In this document: positions 39,022 to 48,182 of the stretch, piece by piece
Layout: every line of letters begins with the position of its first letter
How positions within the stretch are numbered: position 1 is the first letter of the stretch
DNA from: Williamsia faeni
GTDB lineage: Bacteria > Actinomycetota > Actinomycetes > Mycobacteriales > Mycobacteriaceae
Length of the DNA: 64,000 nucleotides
Direction: 5' to 3'
NCBI GenBank assembly: GCA_003202005.1
Contig: QJJF01000001.1
Coordinates: 465,099 to 529,098 of the forward strand
The notes under the pieces: model-generated
Databases searched by the model: none
Seen by the model: only the letters and a program-made list of their open reading frames with translations
What the model was told of the DNA's origin: nothing
Made by a program: the position numbers and the translations under genes

Positions 39022-40059
39022 TCAGCCCAGGATCGACTTGCCGGTCGACTTGAGGTCGTTGCAGGCCTCGACGACGCGCTCGCTCATCGACGCTTCGGCC
39101 TTCTTGAGGTAGTTGCGCGGGTCGTAGAACTTCTTGTTGCCGACCTCGCCGTCGATCTTCAGGACGCCGTCGTAGTTCTCCAGCATGTGGCCGGCGATCG
39201 GGCGGGTGAAGGCGTACTGGGTGTCGGTGTCGACGTTCATCTTGATGACGCCGTAGCCCAGCGACTCTTCGATCTCGCTCTTGAGCGAGCCCGATCCACC
39301 GTGGAAGACGAAGTCGAACGGCTTGGCGTCATCGGACAGACCCAGCTTCTTGACGGCGACTTCCTGGCCGATCTTGAGAACCTCGGGGCGCAGCTTCACG
39401 TTGCCGGGCTTGTAGACGCCGTGGACGTTGCCGAACGTCGCGGCCAGCAGGTAGCGGTTGCCCGTGTCACCGGCACCGAGTGCCTCGATGGTGGCTTCGA
39501 AGTCTTCGGCCGTGGTGAACAGCTTGTCGTTGATCTCGTTCTCGACACCGTCCTCTTCACCACCGACAACGCCGATCTCGATCTCGAGGACGATCTTGGC
39601 GGCGGCGGCCTTGGCGAGCAGCTCCTTGGCGATTTCGAGGTTCTCCTCGAGCGGCACGGCGCTGCCGTCCCACATGTGCGACTGGAACAGCGGGTTCTTA
39701 CCGGCGTCGACGCGTGCCTGCGAGATCTCGATCAGCGGGCGGACGTAGGTGTCGAGCTTGTCCTTGGGGCAGTGGTCGGTGTGCAGGGCGACCACAACGT
39801 TGTATTTCTCGGCGACAACGTGCGCGAACTCGGCGAGCGCGACGGCGCCGGTGACCATGTCCTTGATGCCCAGGCCCGAACCGAACTCGGCACCACCGGT
39901 CGAGAACTGGATGATTCCGTCACTGCCGGCGTCGGCGAATCCCTTGATCGCGGCGTTGATGCTGTTCGACGAGGTGCAGTTGATCGCCGGGAACGCGAAA
40001 CCGCCTTCCTTCGCCGCATTGAGCATCTGTGCATATTGTTCGGGGGTGGCGATGGGCAT
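39022..40059 (-). CDS. fba: class II fructose-bisphosphate aldolase
   Basis: 345 residues from ATG 40059, with GGAGG just upstream; the longer frame covers the next gene's promoter and was trimmed. A zinc enzyme of glycolysis and gluconeogenesis. Visible residues: ALHTDHCPKDK (catalytic Asp and a zinc His), FGNVHGVYKPGNV (zinc His), VFHGGSGS (zinc His and phosphate loop) and MNVDTDTQYAF. It has the same place and orientation as Rv0363c. Confidence 0.96.
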   Translation of the reverse strand: MPIATPEQYAQMLNAAKEGGFAFPAINCTSSNSINAAIKGFADAGSDGIIQFSTGGAEFGSGLGIKDMVTGAVALAEFAHVVAEKYNVVVALHTDHCPKDKLDTYVRPLIEISQARVDAGKNPLFQSHMWDGSAVPLEENLEIAKELLAKAAAAKIVLEIEIGVVGGEEDGVENEINDKLFTTAEDFEATIEALGAGDTGNRYLLAATFGNVHGVYKPGNVKLRPEVLKIGQEVAVKKLGLSDDAKPFDFVFHGGSGSLKSEIEESLGYGVIKMNVDTDTQYAFTRPIAGHMLENYDGVLKIDGEVGNKKFYDPRNYLKKAEASMSERVVEACNDLKSTGKSILG

Positions 40060-40177
40060 AGGTCCTCCAGCTGCAAGTGTCAGGGTCGTCTCGGATACAA
40101 GTATTGCAAGGACCTCATCACACTGCCGGAGGCCGGTTCCCGGATCGGGAATCGGACACCCGGTACCCTTGGGTCCT

Positions 40178-40915
40178 GTGATCGAGACTGCGTTGGCCCA
40201 GACCACGACAAATGTTGCTTTGATGCCCGGATTCCTGGACCCAGTCACCCTGTTGGGATGGTTCGGGGGCTGGGCTTTGGCAGGCCTTCTGGCGGTCATC
40301 CTGATCGAGTCGGGCATCCTGTTCCCGGTACTTCCCGGTGATTCCCTGCTGTTCACGGCGGGCATGGTGGTTGCCGCCGGCGGCAAGGAAGGCGTCGACG
40401 ACTTCGCCACCCTGTGGCAGCTGATGATCCTCATCCCACTCTTCGCGATCATCGGCGGACAGATCGGTTACTGGATCGGCCGCTACGCGGGCACCGCGAT
40501 GTTCAAGCCCGACGCCCGGTTCCTCAAGAAGCGCTACATCGACGAGGCCCACGAGTTCTTCGAGAAGCACGGCCCGATCACGATCTTCCTGGCCCGGTTC
40601 GTTCCGATCGTCCGGACCCTGGCACCGATCGTCGCCGGTGCTGCCGCGATGAAGTTCCGCGTGTTCTTCATCTACAACGTGGTCGGAGCGATCGTGTGGG
40701 GCTGCGGCATCACCCTGCTCGGCTACTGGCTCGGCGGATTCGAGATCGTCCAGAAGCTGATCGAACCGATCTTCATCGCCATCGTCCTGTTGTCGATCCT
40801 GCCGATGGTGTGGGAGGCCTACCGTCGCCGCAAGCGTGGCGCGGAAGCACCCGCCGAAACCGAATCGGCACCCGAGACCGAACCGACGCCCAAGGCCTCC
40901 GACACAGCCAGCTAG
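40178..40915 (+). CDS. DedA-family membrane protein (Rv0364-like)
   Basis: 245 residues from GTG 40178; the frame continues back across fba and was trimmed. Features: LIESGILFPVLPGDSLLFTAG, GGQIGYWIGRYAGT and FLARFVPIVRTLAPIVAGAAAM, with about five membrane helices and an acidic Glu/Pro/Thr tail. It probably belongs to the undecaprenyl-phosphate or lipid flippase-type DedA proteins. It is divergent from fba as in M. tuberculosis. Confidence 0.92.
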   Translation: MIETALAQTTTNVALMPGFLDPVTLLGWFGGWALAGLLAVILIESGILFPVLPGDSLLFTAGMVVAAGGKEGVDDFATLWQLMILIPLFAIIGGQIGYWIGRYAGTAMFKPDARFLKKRYIDEAHEFFEKHGPITIFLARFVPIVRTLAPIVAGAAAMKFRVFFIYNVVGAIVWGCGITLLGYWLGGFEIVQKLIEPIFIAIVLLSILPMVWEAYRRRKRGAEAPAETESAPETEPTPKASDTAS

Positions 40916-40924
40916 CCCCCGCCC

Positions 40925-40960
40925 CCGCTGCAGGCCTTCCGATCGGAGAGCCTGCAGCGG
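40925..40960. terminator. bidirectional hairpin between the DedA and hydrolase genes
   Basis: Eleven-base perfect arms (CCGCTGCAGGC 40925-40935 and GCCTGCAGCGG 40950-40960) enclose a further palindrome TCCGATCGGA. It lies ten bases past the DedA stop and 16 bases before the convergent gene's stop. No T-tract. Confidence 0.75.
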
Positions 40961-40975
40961 CAACGGCTGCGGGAC

Positions 40976-42847
40976 TCAGCCCTCTCCGCCCTCTTCGAGG
41001 GCCACGTAGATCCGGTCCGACAGCGCCTGGTCGTTCAGATCGAGTATCTGATTCCACATGTACACCGCTTCGGGACCATATGAATGTCCGTGCCCGTTCG
41101 GGACATTCGTCGAAAATACCTGGTCGAGGGTGACCTGCCAGAACGTGACGAACGGGATCCACGTCATGCCCTTATCGACATCTTTGCCGCGTGGTTCGTC
41201 GAGCCAATCGGGTTTGTGCAGCAGCAGATCCGGCGACCACCACACGATGGGGTCACTCGGGTGCTGCCAGTAGACGATCCGCGGCTCCTCCCACTCCCCC
41301 AACCCTTCGGCCTTGAGGTCTTCGGGCGATGAGGCGAACCGGACGTTCTCTCCGTCGTAGATGACGGGCAGGATCTCGGGGCTGCCGGGATCACGTGAAT
41401 CGGTGATCTGCCGCCACTGCTCGGTGAAGTTGGGCGTTCCGACGAACAACGCCCCATCGGTTCGGGCGATCATGTCCTGGGCGCCGGAGAACGCATCCTG
41501 CGCACCGTAGGAACCCAGCGATTCTCCGAATACCAGGAGTTTGGGCCGGTCATTCTCCGGAAAGCTACTCCAGCGCTTGTACACCGCTTCGAACAATGCG
41601 CGGCCTGCCAAACGCGGTGTCTCGCGGTCCGCGATGAACGCCAGCGGGCTGGGCAGGAAGGAATACTGCATGGCGGCGATCGCCGAGTTGCCGCCCGCGA
41701 GGTATTCCAGCGATGACGCGACATCCTGGTTGACCCATCCCCGACCGGTGGTGGTGACCACAGCCAGGTAGTCGCGGCTGAATGCACCGGTTCGATCGAG
41801 CTCCGCCACGACGCTTTCGGCGAGCGCATTGACCGTCGCCTGGCCCTCTTCGAATCCGCTGTCATCAACCGATGCGCGGCCGGCGTACACCCGGATCGGC
41901 TCCTGCGCGGGCTTCCCGGTGACTTCGGCGATCTGCTGCCGACGCGGTCCGCCGTCAACGAAAGTTCGCCCCTCGCGGCCCAGCGAGTCCCAGCTCTCCA
42001 ACGACGCCGCGGAACCCGAACGCTCCGTCTCGGTCGGCTGCACCACGCCTTCCGCTGTTCCTTCGTCGTCTATCTTGGCCGAACCGTTGGCGACCTTGGC
42101 GACCCCCGTGGTCACCAGCCCATCGACCGTGAGCGCGAGCAACACCACGACCACCAGAGCGCTGATCCCGATCGACACCGGGGGCGGAAGGAATCGGCTG
42201 ATCAACCGGTAAAGAAGCCGCCCCAGCGCGCGAAGACCACGGCCGAGGTAGAGGCACAGAAGAAATACCACCAAACCAACGACGAACACTCCGAGGTAGT
42301 CCCAGTTGCTGCCCGGTTCGACCCCGACCAGCTTGCGGGTGATGTCCTGCCACCACGAGCCGAGGAAAAGGAACAGGGGCAACACGATCAACGCGGCCAG
42401 CGCAATCAAGTACCACCCGATGCGCTTCTGAGTATGCGACCACTCGCGGGTCAACCCGCACTTGCGGAAGAACCAGACAAACAGGACTCCGATGCCGTAG
42501 CCGGTCGCAACACTGATGCCGGTCGCGACCGCCTGCAGATTCCACTGACGCGGTAGTAGCGACGGTGACATCGAAAAGGCGTAGAAGAACAGTCCGAAGA
42601 CCAGTCCGACGGGCTCGAACCTGCTGAGCCACCCCCGGATTCGATGGAACCTTTCTTTCTTCGGTTCCTCGCCATCAACCTTGCCCTCGACGGGCGTGTC
42701 GTCCGAATGCTTTTCGGCGTGCTCTCGGTCAGCCGCCTCGGCGTCGGCCGAAGACTCCACGGGAGGCTTGACGTCGGCCGGATCGTCGCCGGACGGTTTG
42801 CCGTCGGACGGCGGTCGGTTGGACGACTGCTCGGGAAACTCGTTCAT
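40976..42847 (-). CDS. membrane alpha/beta-hydrolase (Abhydrolase_9 family)
   Basis: 623 residues from ATG 42847 (MNEFPEQSS); an upstream start at 42943 is possible. An acidic disordered N-terminus is followed by four to five membrane helices (about 75-270), then the hydrolase domain with the nucleophile elbow LVFGESLGSYGAQDAF. The acid and His are probably in the DPIVWWSPDLL and HGHSYGPEAV segments. Homologues are widespread in mycolate-producing bacteria. The substrate is unknown, possibly an envelope lipid ester. Confidence 0.85.
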   Translation of the reverse strand: MNEFPEQSSNRPPSDGKPSGDDPADVKPPVESSADAEAADREHAEKHSDDTPVEGKVDGEEPKKERFHRIRGWLSRFEPVGLVFGLFFYAFSMSPSLLPRQWNLQAVATGISVATGYGIGVLFVWFFRKCGLTREWSHTQKRIGWYLIALAALIVLPLFLFLGSWWQDITRKLVGVEPGSNWDYLGVFVVGLVVFLLCLYLGRGLRALGRLLYRLISRFLPPPVSIGISALVVVVLLALTVDGLVTTGVAKVANGSAKIDDEGTAEGVVQPTETERSGSAASLESWDSLGREGRTFVDGGPRRQQIAEVTGKPAQEPIRVYAGRASVDDSGFEEGQATVNALAESVVAELDRTGAFSRDYLAVVTTTGRGWVNQDVASSLEYLAGGNSAIAAMQYSFLPSPLAFIADRETPRLAGRALFEAVYKRWSSFPENDRPKLLVFGESLGSYGAQDAFSGAQDMIARTDGALFVGTPNFTEQWRQITDSRDPGSPEILPVIYDGENVRFASSPEDLKAEGLGEWEEPRIVYWQHPSDPIVWWSPDLLLHKPDWLDEPRGKDVDKGMTWIPFVTFWQVTLDQVFSTNVPNGHGHSYGPEAVYMWNQILDLNDQALSDRIYVALEEGGEG

Positions 42848-43020
42848 CTCCGTCTTTCTCAGGTGCGCCCCTGATTTGAAAAAAGTCCCCTTGCCGAACT
42901 GCAGGTGCGGCGCACACCCACAACCGGGATCGACGTTTGCCATACCTCGGGGCGCGACGATCCGAAGTCATTCAAACAGGATCAAGGCATCCGCGGGGGG
43001 TAAGTGTATGCATCACGCGA

Positions 43021-43680
43021 TCACCAGGCCTGACCCAGATCGGCATGCCGGCTGATCCACGCGTGCATCGCGATACCCGCCGCGACACCGGCGTTGATGG
43101 AGCGTGTCGACCCGAACTGTGCGATCGACACGGTCAGGTCGGCCTGCTCCTGGGCGTCGGCACTGACACCGGGGCCTTCTTGACCGAACAGCAGTACACA
43201 TTCGCGAGGCAGGTCAGCGGTTTCGATCGGTACGGAGCCCGGAGTGTTGTCGACGGCCACCACCGACAACTGGTTCTCCCGAGCCCAGACCATCAGATCG
43301 TGCACCGACTCATGGTGCAGCACATGCTGATAGCGGTCGGTCACCATCGCACCGCGTCGATTCCAGCGGCGACGACCGACGATGTGGACGGACTGCGCCA
43401 TGAACGCGTTGGCAGTACGGACGACGGTGCCGATGTTGCCGTCGTGACCGAAGTTCTCGATGGCCACATGAAACGGATGCCGACGGGTGTCGAGATCGGC
43501 GATAATCGCCTCACGGGTCCAATAGCGGTACGCGTCAACCACATTGCGTCGATCACCGGCAGCGAGCAACTCCGGGTCGTACCGCGGATCGGTGGGTGGT
43601 TCGGTGCCGTGTTCGTCGGTCCAGGGACCGACTCCGACCGCCGGTTCGCCCCACTCTGTCGGGCCGGCTTCCTCGGTCAC
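43021..43680 (-). CDS. SpoU/TrmH-family RNA 2'-O-methyltransferase
   Basis: 219 residues. The knotted SPOUT fold motifs are clear: ENFGHDGNIGTVVRTANAF (motif 1), LLFGQEGPGVS (motif 2) and IAQFGSTRSINAGVAAGIAMHAW (motif 3). It methylates a ribose in tRNA or rRNA with S-adenosylmethionine; the target is not decided by sequence. Its start abuts the pyrE stop, as in the Rv0380c-pyrE region of M. tuberculosis. Confidence 0.92.
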   Translation of the reverse strand: MTEEAGPTEWGEPAVGVGPWTDEHGTEPPTDPRYDPELLAAGDRRNVVDAYRYWTREAIIADLDTRRHPFHVAIENFGHDGNIGTVVRTANAFMAQSVHIVGRRRWNRRGAMVTDRYQHVLHHESVHDLMVWARENQLSVVAVDNTPGSVPIETADLPRECVLLFGQEGPGVSADAQEQADLTVSIAQFGSTRSINAGVAAGIAMHAWISRHADLGQAW

Positions 43681-44247
43681 TCAGGCCAGGCCGATGTCGC
43701 TCAGACCCAGCAGCGACCGGTACTCCACGCCCTCGGCCGCGATGATCGCGTCGGCGCCGGTGTTGCGGTCGACCACTGTCGCCACGCCCACCACGATCGC
43801 ACCCGCATCACGCAGTGCGCGCACGGCGGTCAGCGGTGAGTTACCGGTTGTAGTCGTGTCCTCGACAACGAGCACCCGCTGCCCGACGATGTCCGGGCCT
43901 TCGATCTGCCGTTGCATGCCATGCGCTTTGGCCGCTTTGCGGACCACGAATGAGTTGATGGGACGACCCGAGGCATGCATGATCGCGGTTGCCACCGGGT
44001 CTGCGCCCAGGGTGAGTCCGCCGGCCGCAACATAATCCCAGTCTGCGGTCAGCTCCCGCAGGAGTGCCCCGATGAGCGCGGAGGCCTCGTGGTGCAGCGT
44101 GGCGCGGCGCAGATCGACGTAGTAGTCGGCTTCGGCGCCCGATGACAAGGTGACCTTGCCGTGCACCACCGCAAGCTCTTTCACCAATTCGGCCAACCGC
44201 AGGCGCCCGCCGGCGGGAACGATCTCGGGGGCGGCAGGGTCAGTCAA
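43681..44247 (-). CDS. pyrE: orotate phosphoribosyltransferase, TTG start
   Basis: 188 residues. It makes orotidine 5'-phosphate from orotate and PRPP. The PRPP site is QRVLVVEDTTTTGNS; YYVDLRRATLHHEAS and GGLTLGADPVATAI are conserved. I place the start at TTG 44247 because GGAGG stands six bases upstream and the family N-terminus begins there. The frame to 44670 is filled by the upstream gene. The start overlaps that gene's stop by eight bases, so the TTG is probably served by translational coupling. Confidence 0.93.
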   Translation of the reverse strand: MTDPAAPEIVPAGGRLRLAELVKELAVVHGKVTLSSGAEADYYVDLRRATLHHEASALIGALLRELTADWDYVAAGGLTLGADPVATAIMHASGRPINSFVVRKAAKAHGMQRQIEGPDIVGQRVLVVEDTTTTGNSPLTAVRALRDAGAIVVGVATVVDRNTGADAIIAAEGVEYRSLLGLSDIGLA

Positions 44248-45166
44248 CGGGTCCTCCAGGTCGGCGGGGTGGTGCGGTTCCGGGAGGACCCGGCTGGCGA
44301 GGAATCTGGCCCGACGAGCGGACCGGTGGGACCGCGCTGCGCCCGGCGTGGTCGCTGCCGACCGGAGGTACCGGCGACCGGCGGACCGGGCCGGAGTCGC
44401 GGGCGTGAGATCCACCTTCTGGGCCGGCCGGCCGGACCGGTGCCCGCTGCGGAAGGTCTTCGCGACGGATGCTCTCGGTGCGGGGCTCGGCGAGTCCACG
44501 GCGGGAGCGCCCGGTCGGGCTGGACGGATCGCGCGGGTCGGGCGCGCCCTGCGGATCGACGGCCGGCGGGAGGACTCGCAGTAGATCGGTGAAGCGGCGC
44601 ACGGTTTCCAGGGCGATGTCGAGACGCTCGGGATCGTTGGTGATCGGCATCGATCCCAGCGACCAGGCACCTTCGTTCCACAGGATCTGGATGTAGTCGG
44701 GTGCGTTGGTGGCCAGTGCCACCATGCGCCGATCGCAGACCCGACGGGCCACGTCGAGGTGGCTCGAGAACATCACCCGGCTACCCATCGCGCCGAGCAA
44801 CTCGACATCGGGTTCGGCGGGGGCGAGGGTCTTTTCGTGCCGGACATCGATGATCACGTTGGACGCCGTGGTCCGGCGGATCGCAACGATGGTGGCCGTC
44901 TCGGCGAGGTCGAAGACAAGCGTCTCTTCGCCGTAGTAGGTGCCGTACGCGACATCCTGGACCTCGATGTGGTCGGGGACATCCATTCCGGCCCGGACAA
45001 ACTCGGTCTTGAGGTCGGGATCGGTTGCGCGGTATGTGAACCCGTGCTGGTCGCCCCAGATCGCCCGTTCCTGACGGACACCGGTGGTGCGCTTACGATC
45101 GAGCCACAGCAGGGTTACGGCACCGGCCAGCGCCACGGCGGCGATCAAGAAGTAGACGGCAGTCAT
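44240..45166 (-). CDS. membrane-anchored conserved protein with basic proline-rich tail (Rv0383c-like)
   Basis: 308 residues. One N-terminal membrane helix (about 3-22) is followed by a folded domain to about residue 200 (LLGAMGSRVMFSSHLDVARRVCDRRMVAL..., then NEGAWSLGSMPI) and a 100-residue Arg/Pro/Gly-rich tail. The domain and the place next to pyrE match Rv0383c, a conserved mycobacterial protein of unknown function. The ATG is preceded by an in-frame GTG. The stop overlaps pyrE. Confidence 0.75.
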   Translation of the reverse strand: MTAVYFLIAAVALAGAVTLLWLDRKRTTGVRQERAIWGDQHGFTYRATDPDLKTEFVRAGMDVPDHIEVQDVAYGTYYGEETLVFDLAETATIVAIRRTTASNVIIDVRHEKTLAPAEPDVELLGAMGSRVMFSSHLDVARRVCDRRMVALATNAPDYIQILWNEGAWSLGSMPITNDPERLDIALETVRRFTDLLRVLPPAVDPQGAPDPRDPSSPTGRSRRGLAEPRTESIRREDLPQRAPVRPAGPEGGSHARDSGPVRRSPVPPVGSDHAGRSAVPPVRSSGQIPRQPGPPGTAPPRRPGGPVD

Positions 45167-45258
45167 CACGGCTCAGCTTACCGTGGGGTCTGCGATTGAC
45201 CTGCGAACGGATCACCCATCGACGTGGGTGTCCGACCGGCGGCGTTGCGCCTGAGCCG

Positions 45259-45735
45259 TCAGTTGTCGGGGATCGACGCCGATACGCGGCCGTCGACGAT
45301 GAGGTCGACGGTGGAGGTGGTGTCGCTCTCGACCACTCTGACCACCACCAGGTCACCCTTCGCGAGGTCCGTGAGCTCGCTCCCCTTGGCGGATTCGACA
45401 TGGGTGTCCGGGCTCAGGGTCAGTTGGTGTTTGCGCCCGTCCGGGGTGTGAACGGACAGGACATCAGCGTCGATCTTGTCGATCGTGCACAGCATGATCT
45501 TCGACCGCACGGTGTTCAGCTGCTCGGGCACCTCGTCGGATGCCGGCGTGATGCCGTCGCCTGCCAGTCCCGCCTGATTCGGTGGAACAAAGGTGAACTC
45601 GGCTGCGGATTGCCCGGTGTCGTCGCGCTGCGCGCCCAAATGGACGCAATAGGCCAACGCCACGCCGGCGATGGCCAGCCCGGCGATACACAACAACGTC
45701 ACGACGATTGTCGAACGTGGTCGGATTTCAGGCAC
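45259..45735 (-). CDS. single-pass membrane protein with small extracytoplasmic beta domain
   Basis: About 158 residues from GTG 45735; an in-frame upstream start at 45783 is possible. One membrane helix (about 10-32) leads to an extracytoplasmic domain rich in beta strands (KIMLCTIDKIDADVLSVHTPDG...HQLTLSPDTHV...LAKGDLVVVRV), which reads like an OB-type or DUF5666-like barrel. I do not recognise the family with confidence. It is not clearly in an operon with its neighbours. Confidence 0.6.
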   Translation of the reverse strand: MPEIRPRSTIVVTLLCIAGLAIAGVALAYCVHLGAQRDDTGQSAAEFTFVPPNQAGLAGDGITPASDEVPEQLNTVRSKIMLCTIDKIDADVLSVHTPDGRKHQLTLSPDTHVESAKGSELTDLAKGDLVVVRVVESDTTSTVDLIVDGRVSASIPDN

Positions 45736-45800
45736 GTGTCCGAAGATAGAAGCCCAGCCTGAGATACATCTGTGAATAGGCACAGGTTGGGCAAAACATC

Positions 45801-46826
45801 TCAGCCCACCCGGACATAACCCAGGGCCTTGTCGACCTGATTCGCCGGCGCCTCACCCACTGAGTACTTGCGCAGATTCTCCAGGAACAGGTCGGCCAGC
45901 TCATCGCGCCAGCCGACGACGTCCCCGCTCATGTGGGCCGAGACGTGCACGTTCTCCATCTCCCACAGGGGGTTCACCTCGGGTAGCGGCTCGGTGTCGA
46001 ACACGTCCAGCGACGCCGCCGCGATGCTGCCGGCCCGCATGGCCGCGATGAGCGCGAGTTCGTCGATGAGTTGCCCCCGGCCGACGTTGATCAGGTGCGA
46101 CGTCGGTTTCATCGCAGCCAGGACCTCGGCGCTGATGAGTCCGGTCGTCTTCTCGGTCAGGGGCGCAATCGTGATCACGTCGTCGAACCGGCTCACATAT
46201 CCGGCCAGGTCATCGGTGGCCAGGACGGTCCCGAAGTCCGGATCACCGGTTCGTTCGGTTCGGCCGGCACCGGTCACCTGCAGGCCGGCGGCGCGGAGCA
46301 ACCGGGCCACCTCCCGGCCGATCCCACCGGTACCGATCACCAGTGCGCTGCGGCCGGCGGTCCGGATGGTGTCGCGCCGTTCCCAGCGCTTCTCGTGTTG
46401 CAGACGCTTTGACCGGTGGAACTGCTTGTCCTGCGCGATGATCGACCCCAGGACGAATTCGGCGATCGGCCCGTCGAACACCCCGTGGGCGTTGGTGACG
46501 GTGATCTCGGACGACCGGAGTTCGTCGAACAGTATCGCGTCGACGCCGGCGGCGCACACATGTACCCACCGCAAGGCCTTCGCCTGCGCCCAGTTGTCCC
46601 GCAGTGCGGCCGAAAAGTAGTCCCACAACATCAGGACATCGGCCCCCTGCCCGTCCGAGAGCGCAGCTCCCAGGCCGGCGGTGGTGCACAGACGCACCTC
46701 GGCGACCTCGCGGATCTGCGCCAGGTTCGCGGGTTCGTCCAGTTCGTCGCGTGTGAGGATCGCGACCACCGGCTGCCCGGAGGCGGAGCTTGACTCTGGA
46801 TCGGTGGTGTTCTGCCCAGTTCCCAT
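45801..46826 (-). CDS. D-2-hydroxyacid dehydrogenase, NAD-dependent
   Basis: 341 residues from ATG 46826. The cofactor fold is ALVIGTGGIGREVARLL; the catalytic Arg is in NVGRGQLID, the Glu in FDTEPLPE and the His in VSAHMSGD, so the Arg-Glu-His set is complete. It interconverts a 2-oxoacid and a D-2-hydroxyacid; the substrate is unknown. It is divergent from the aminotransferase gene, and a GntR-type palindrome lies in the 86-base gap, so it probably belongs to the catabolic island. The FAD oxidoreductase at 48183 could reoxidise its product. Confidence 0.87.
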   Translation of the reverse strand: MGTGQNTTDPESSSASGQPVVAILTRDELDEPANLAQIREVAEVRLCTTAGLGAALSDGQGADVLMLWDYFSAALRDNWAQAKALRWVHVCAAGVDAILFDELRSSEITVTNAHGVFDGPIAEFVLGSIIAQDKQFHRSKRLQHEKRWERRDTIRTAGRSALVIGTGGIGREVARLLRAAGLQVTGAGRTERTGDPDFGTVLATDDLAGYVSRFDDVITIAPLTEKTTGLISAEVLAAMKPTSHLINVGRGQLIDELALIAAMRAGSIAAASLDVFDTEPLPEVNPLWEMENVHVSAHMSGDVVGWRDELADLFLENLRKYSVGEAPANQVDKALGYVRVG

Positions 46827-46873
46827 GTAGCCACGGTAGGGCAGCGACGCGACAACCACGACCCAACTGTCTA

Positions 46874-46885
46874 ATTGTTGACAAT
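46874..46885. promoter_or_regulatory. candidate GntR operator in the divergent dehydrogenase / aminotransferase promoter
   Basis: ATTGTTGACAAT has perfect 5-base arms, ATTGT and ACAAT, around TG. The TTGTnnACAA core is typical for FadR/VanR-type GntR regulators. The same 12 bases recur at 60904-60915. The site contains TTGACA, a consensus -35 box for the rightward aminotransferase promoter, so binding should repress. The regulator at 58186-58974 is the obvious candidate. Confidence 0.65.
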
Positions 46886-46912
46886 CCTTCAATCCAGCGT
46901 CACGGTGTACCC

Positions 46913-48175
46913 ATGAGCCCCACCAAGCTGAGCCCCGCGCTGAAGCAAGCGACGCCGGTCGTCGTCGACCACGCCCAGGGATCGTGGATTCACGGCACCG
47001 ACGGCGTCGACTACCTCGACTTCACCACCGGCATCGGAGTCACCAGCACCGGTCACTGCCACCCCAAAGTGGTTGCGGCAGCGCAGGAACAATGCGGCAA
47101 GATCATCCACGCGCAGTACACGACCGTGATGCACAAGCCACTTCTCGAGCTCACCGAGAAACTCGGCGAGCACCTCCCCACCGGCCTGGATTCGGTGTTC
47201 TACGCAAACTCGGGGTCCGAGGCCGTCGAAGCCGCCGTGCGTCTGGCCCGCATGGCCACCGGTCGCCCCAACATCGTCGTCTTCCAGGGCGGTTTCCACG
47301 GACGCACCGTGGCCGCAGCCACGCTGACCACCGCCGGGACCCGGTTCTCCGCCGGTTTCTCGCCCCTGATGGACGGAGTTCACATGGCTCCGTTCCCGTA
47401 CGCCTACCGCTACGGCTGGGACGAGCAGACCGCCGTCGAATTCGCACTGCGTGAACTCGACTACCTGTTCGCCTCCCGGGTCGCCCCCAACGACACCGCC
47501 GCGTTCCTGATCGAGCCGGTCCTCGGCGACGGCGGATACCTGCCCACCGCACCGGCATTTCTCGCCGGTTTGCGCGAGCGCGCCGACAAGCACGGCATCA
47601 CCCTCATCCTCGACGAGGTGCAGGCCGGCGTCGGACGGACCGGGAAATTCTGGGGCCACCAGCACACCGACGGTCTGACCCCCGACATCCTGATCACCGC
47701 CAAGGGACTCGCTTCGGGTTTCCCGATCTCGGCGATCGCCGCCCCGGAGTCGATGATGGCCAAAGCCTGGCCCGGATCGCAGGGCGGCACGTACGGCGGC
47801 AACGCGGTCGCCGCCGCGGCCGGTGTCGCGACCCTCGAGGTGATCGCCGAAGAGAACCTGGTCGACAACGCCCGGATCCGCGGCAATCAGATGCTGCAGG
47901 GGCTGACCGAGGTCGCCCCGAAGTTCCGCCAGATCGGCAACGTCCGCGGACTCGGCCTGATGGCGGGCATCGAGTTCGTCGACGACGCCGGTGCGCCGGA
48001 TGCCGCTGCGGCCGCGGCGGTCCAGCAGGCGTGCATCCCAGAGCGCCTGCTCACCCTGACCTGCGGCCCGATGGGCAATGTCGTGCGTCTGATCCCCGCA
48101 CTCGTGGTCACCGAAGAAGAGATCGCCACCGGATTGAACCGGTTCGAATACGCGCTCACCGCGGCCCTTGGATAG
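46913..48175 (+). CDS. class III PLP-dependent aminotransferase (omega-amino acid type)
   Basis: 420 residues from ATG 46913. Family landmarks: NSGSEA at 99-104 (PLP phosphate), GGFHGRTVAAATLT, ILDEVQAGVGRTG (cofactor Asp234) and Lys264 in ITAKGLASGFPISAI. It resembles 4-aminobutyrate and 2,4-diaminobutyrate transaminases. With the downstream semialdehyde dehydrogenase it could convert an omega-amino acid to a semialdehyde and then an acid; in an ectoine-like pathway it would fill the DoeD role. The exact substrate is inference. It starts the rightward gene string of the island. Confidence 0.87.
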   Translation: MSPTKLSPALKQATPVVVDHAQGSWIHGTDGVDYLDFTTGIGVTSTGHCHPKVVAAAQEQCGKIIHAQYTTVMHKPLLELTEKLGEHLPTGLDSVFYANSGSEAVEAAVRLARMATGRPNIVVFQGGFHGRTVAAATLTTAGTRFSAGFSPLMDGVHMAPFPYAYRYGWDEQTAVEFALRELDYLFASRVAPNDTAAFLIEPVLGDGGYLPTAPAFLAGLRERADKHGITLILDEVQAGVGRTGKFWGHQHTDGLTPDILITAKGLASGFPISAIAAPESMMAKAWPGSQGGTYGGNAVAAAAGVATLEVIAEENLVDNARIRGNQMLQGLTEVAPKFRQIGNVRGLGLMAGIEFVDDAGAPDAAAAAAVQQACIPERLLTLTCGPMGNVVRLIPALVVTEEEIATGLNRFEYALTAALG

Positions 48176-48182
48176 TAGGGTC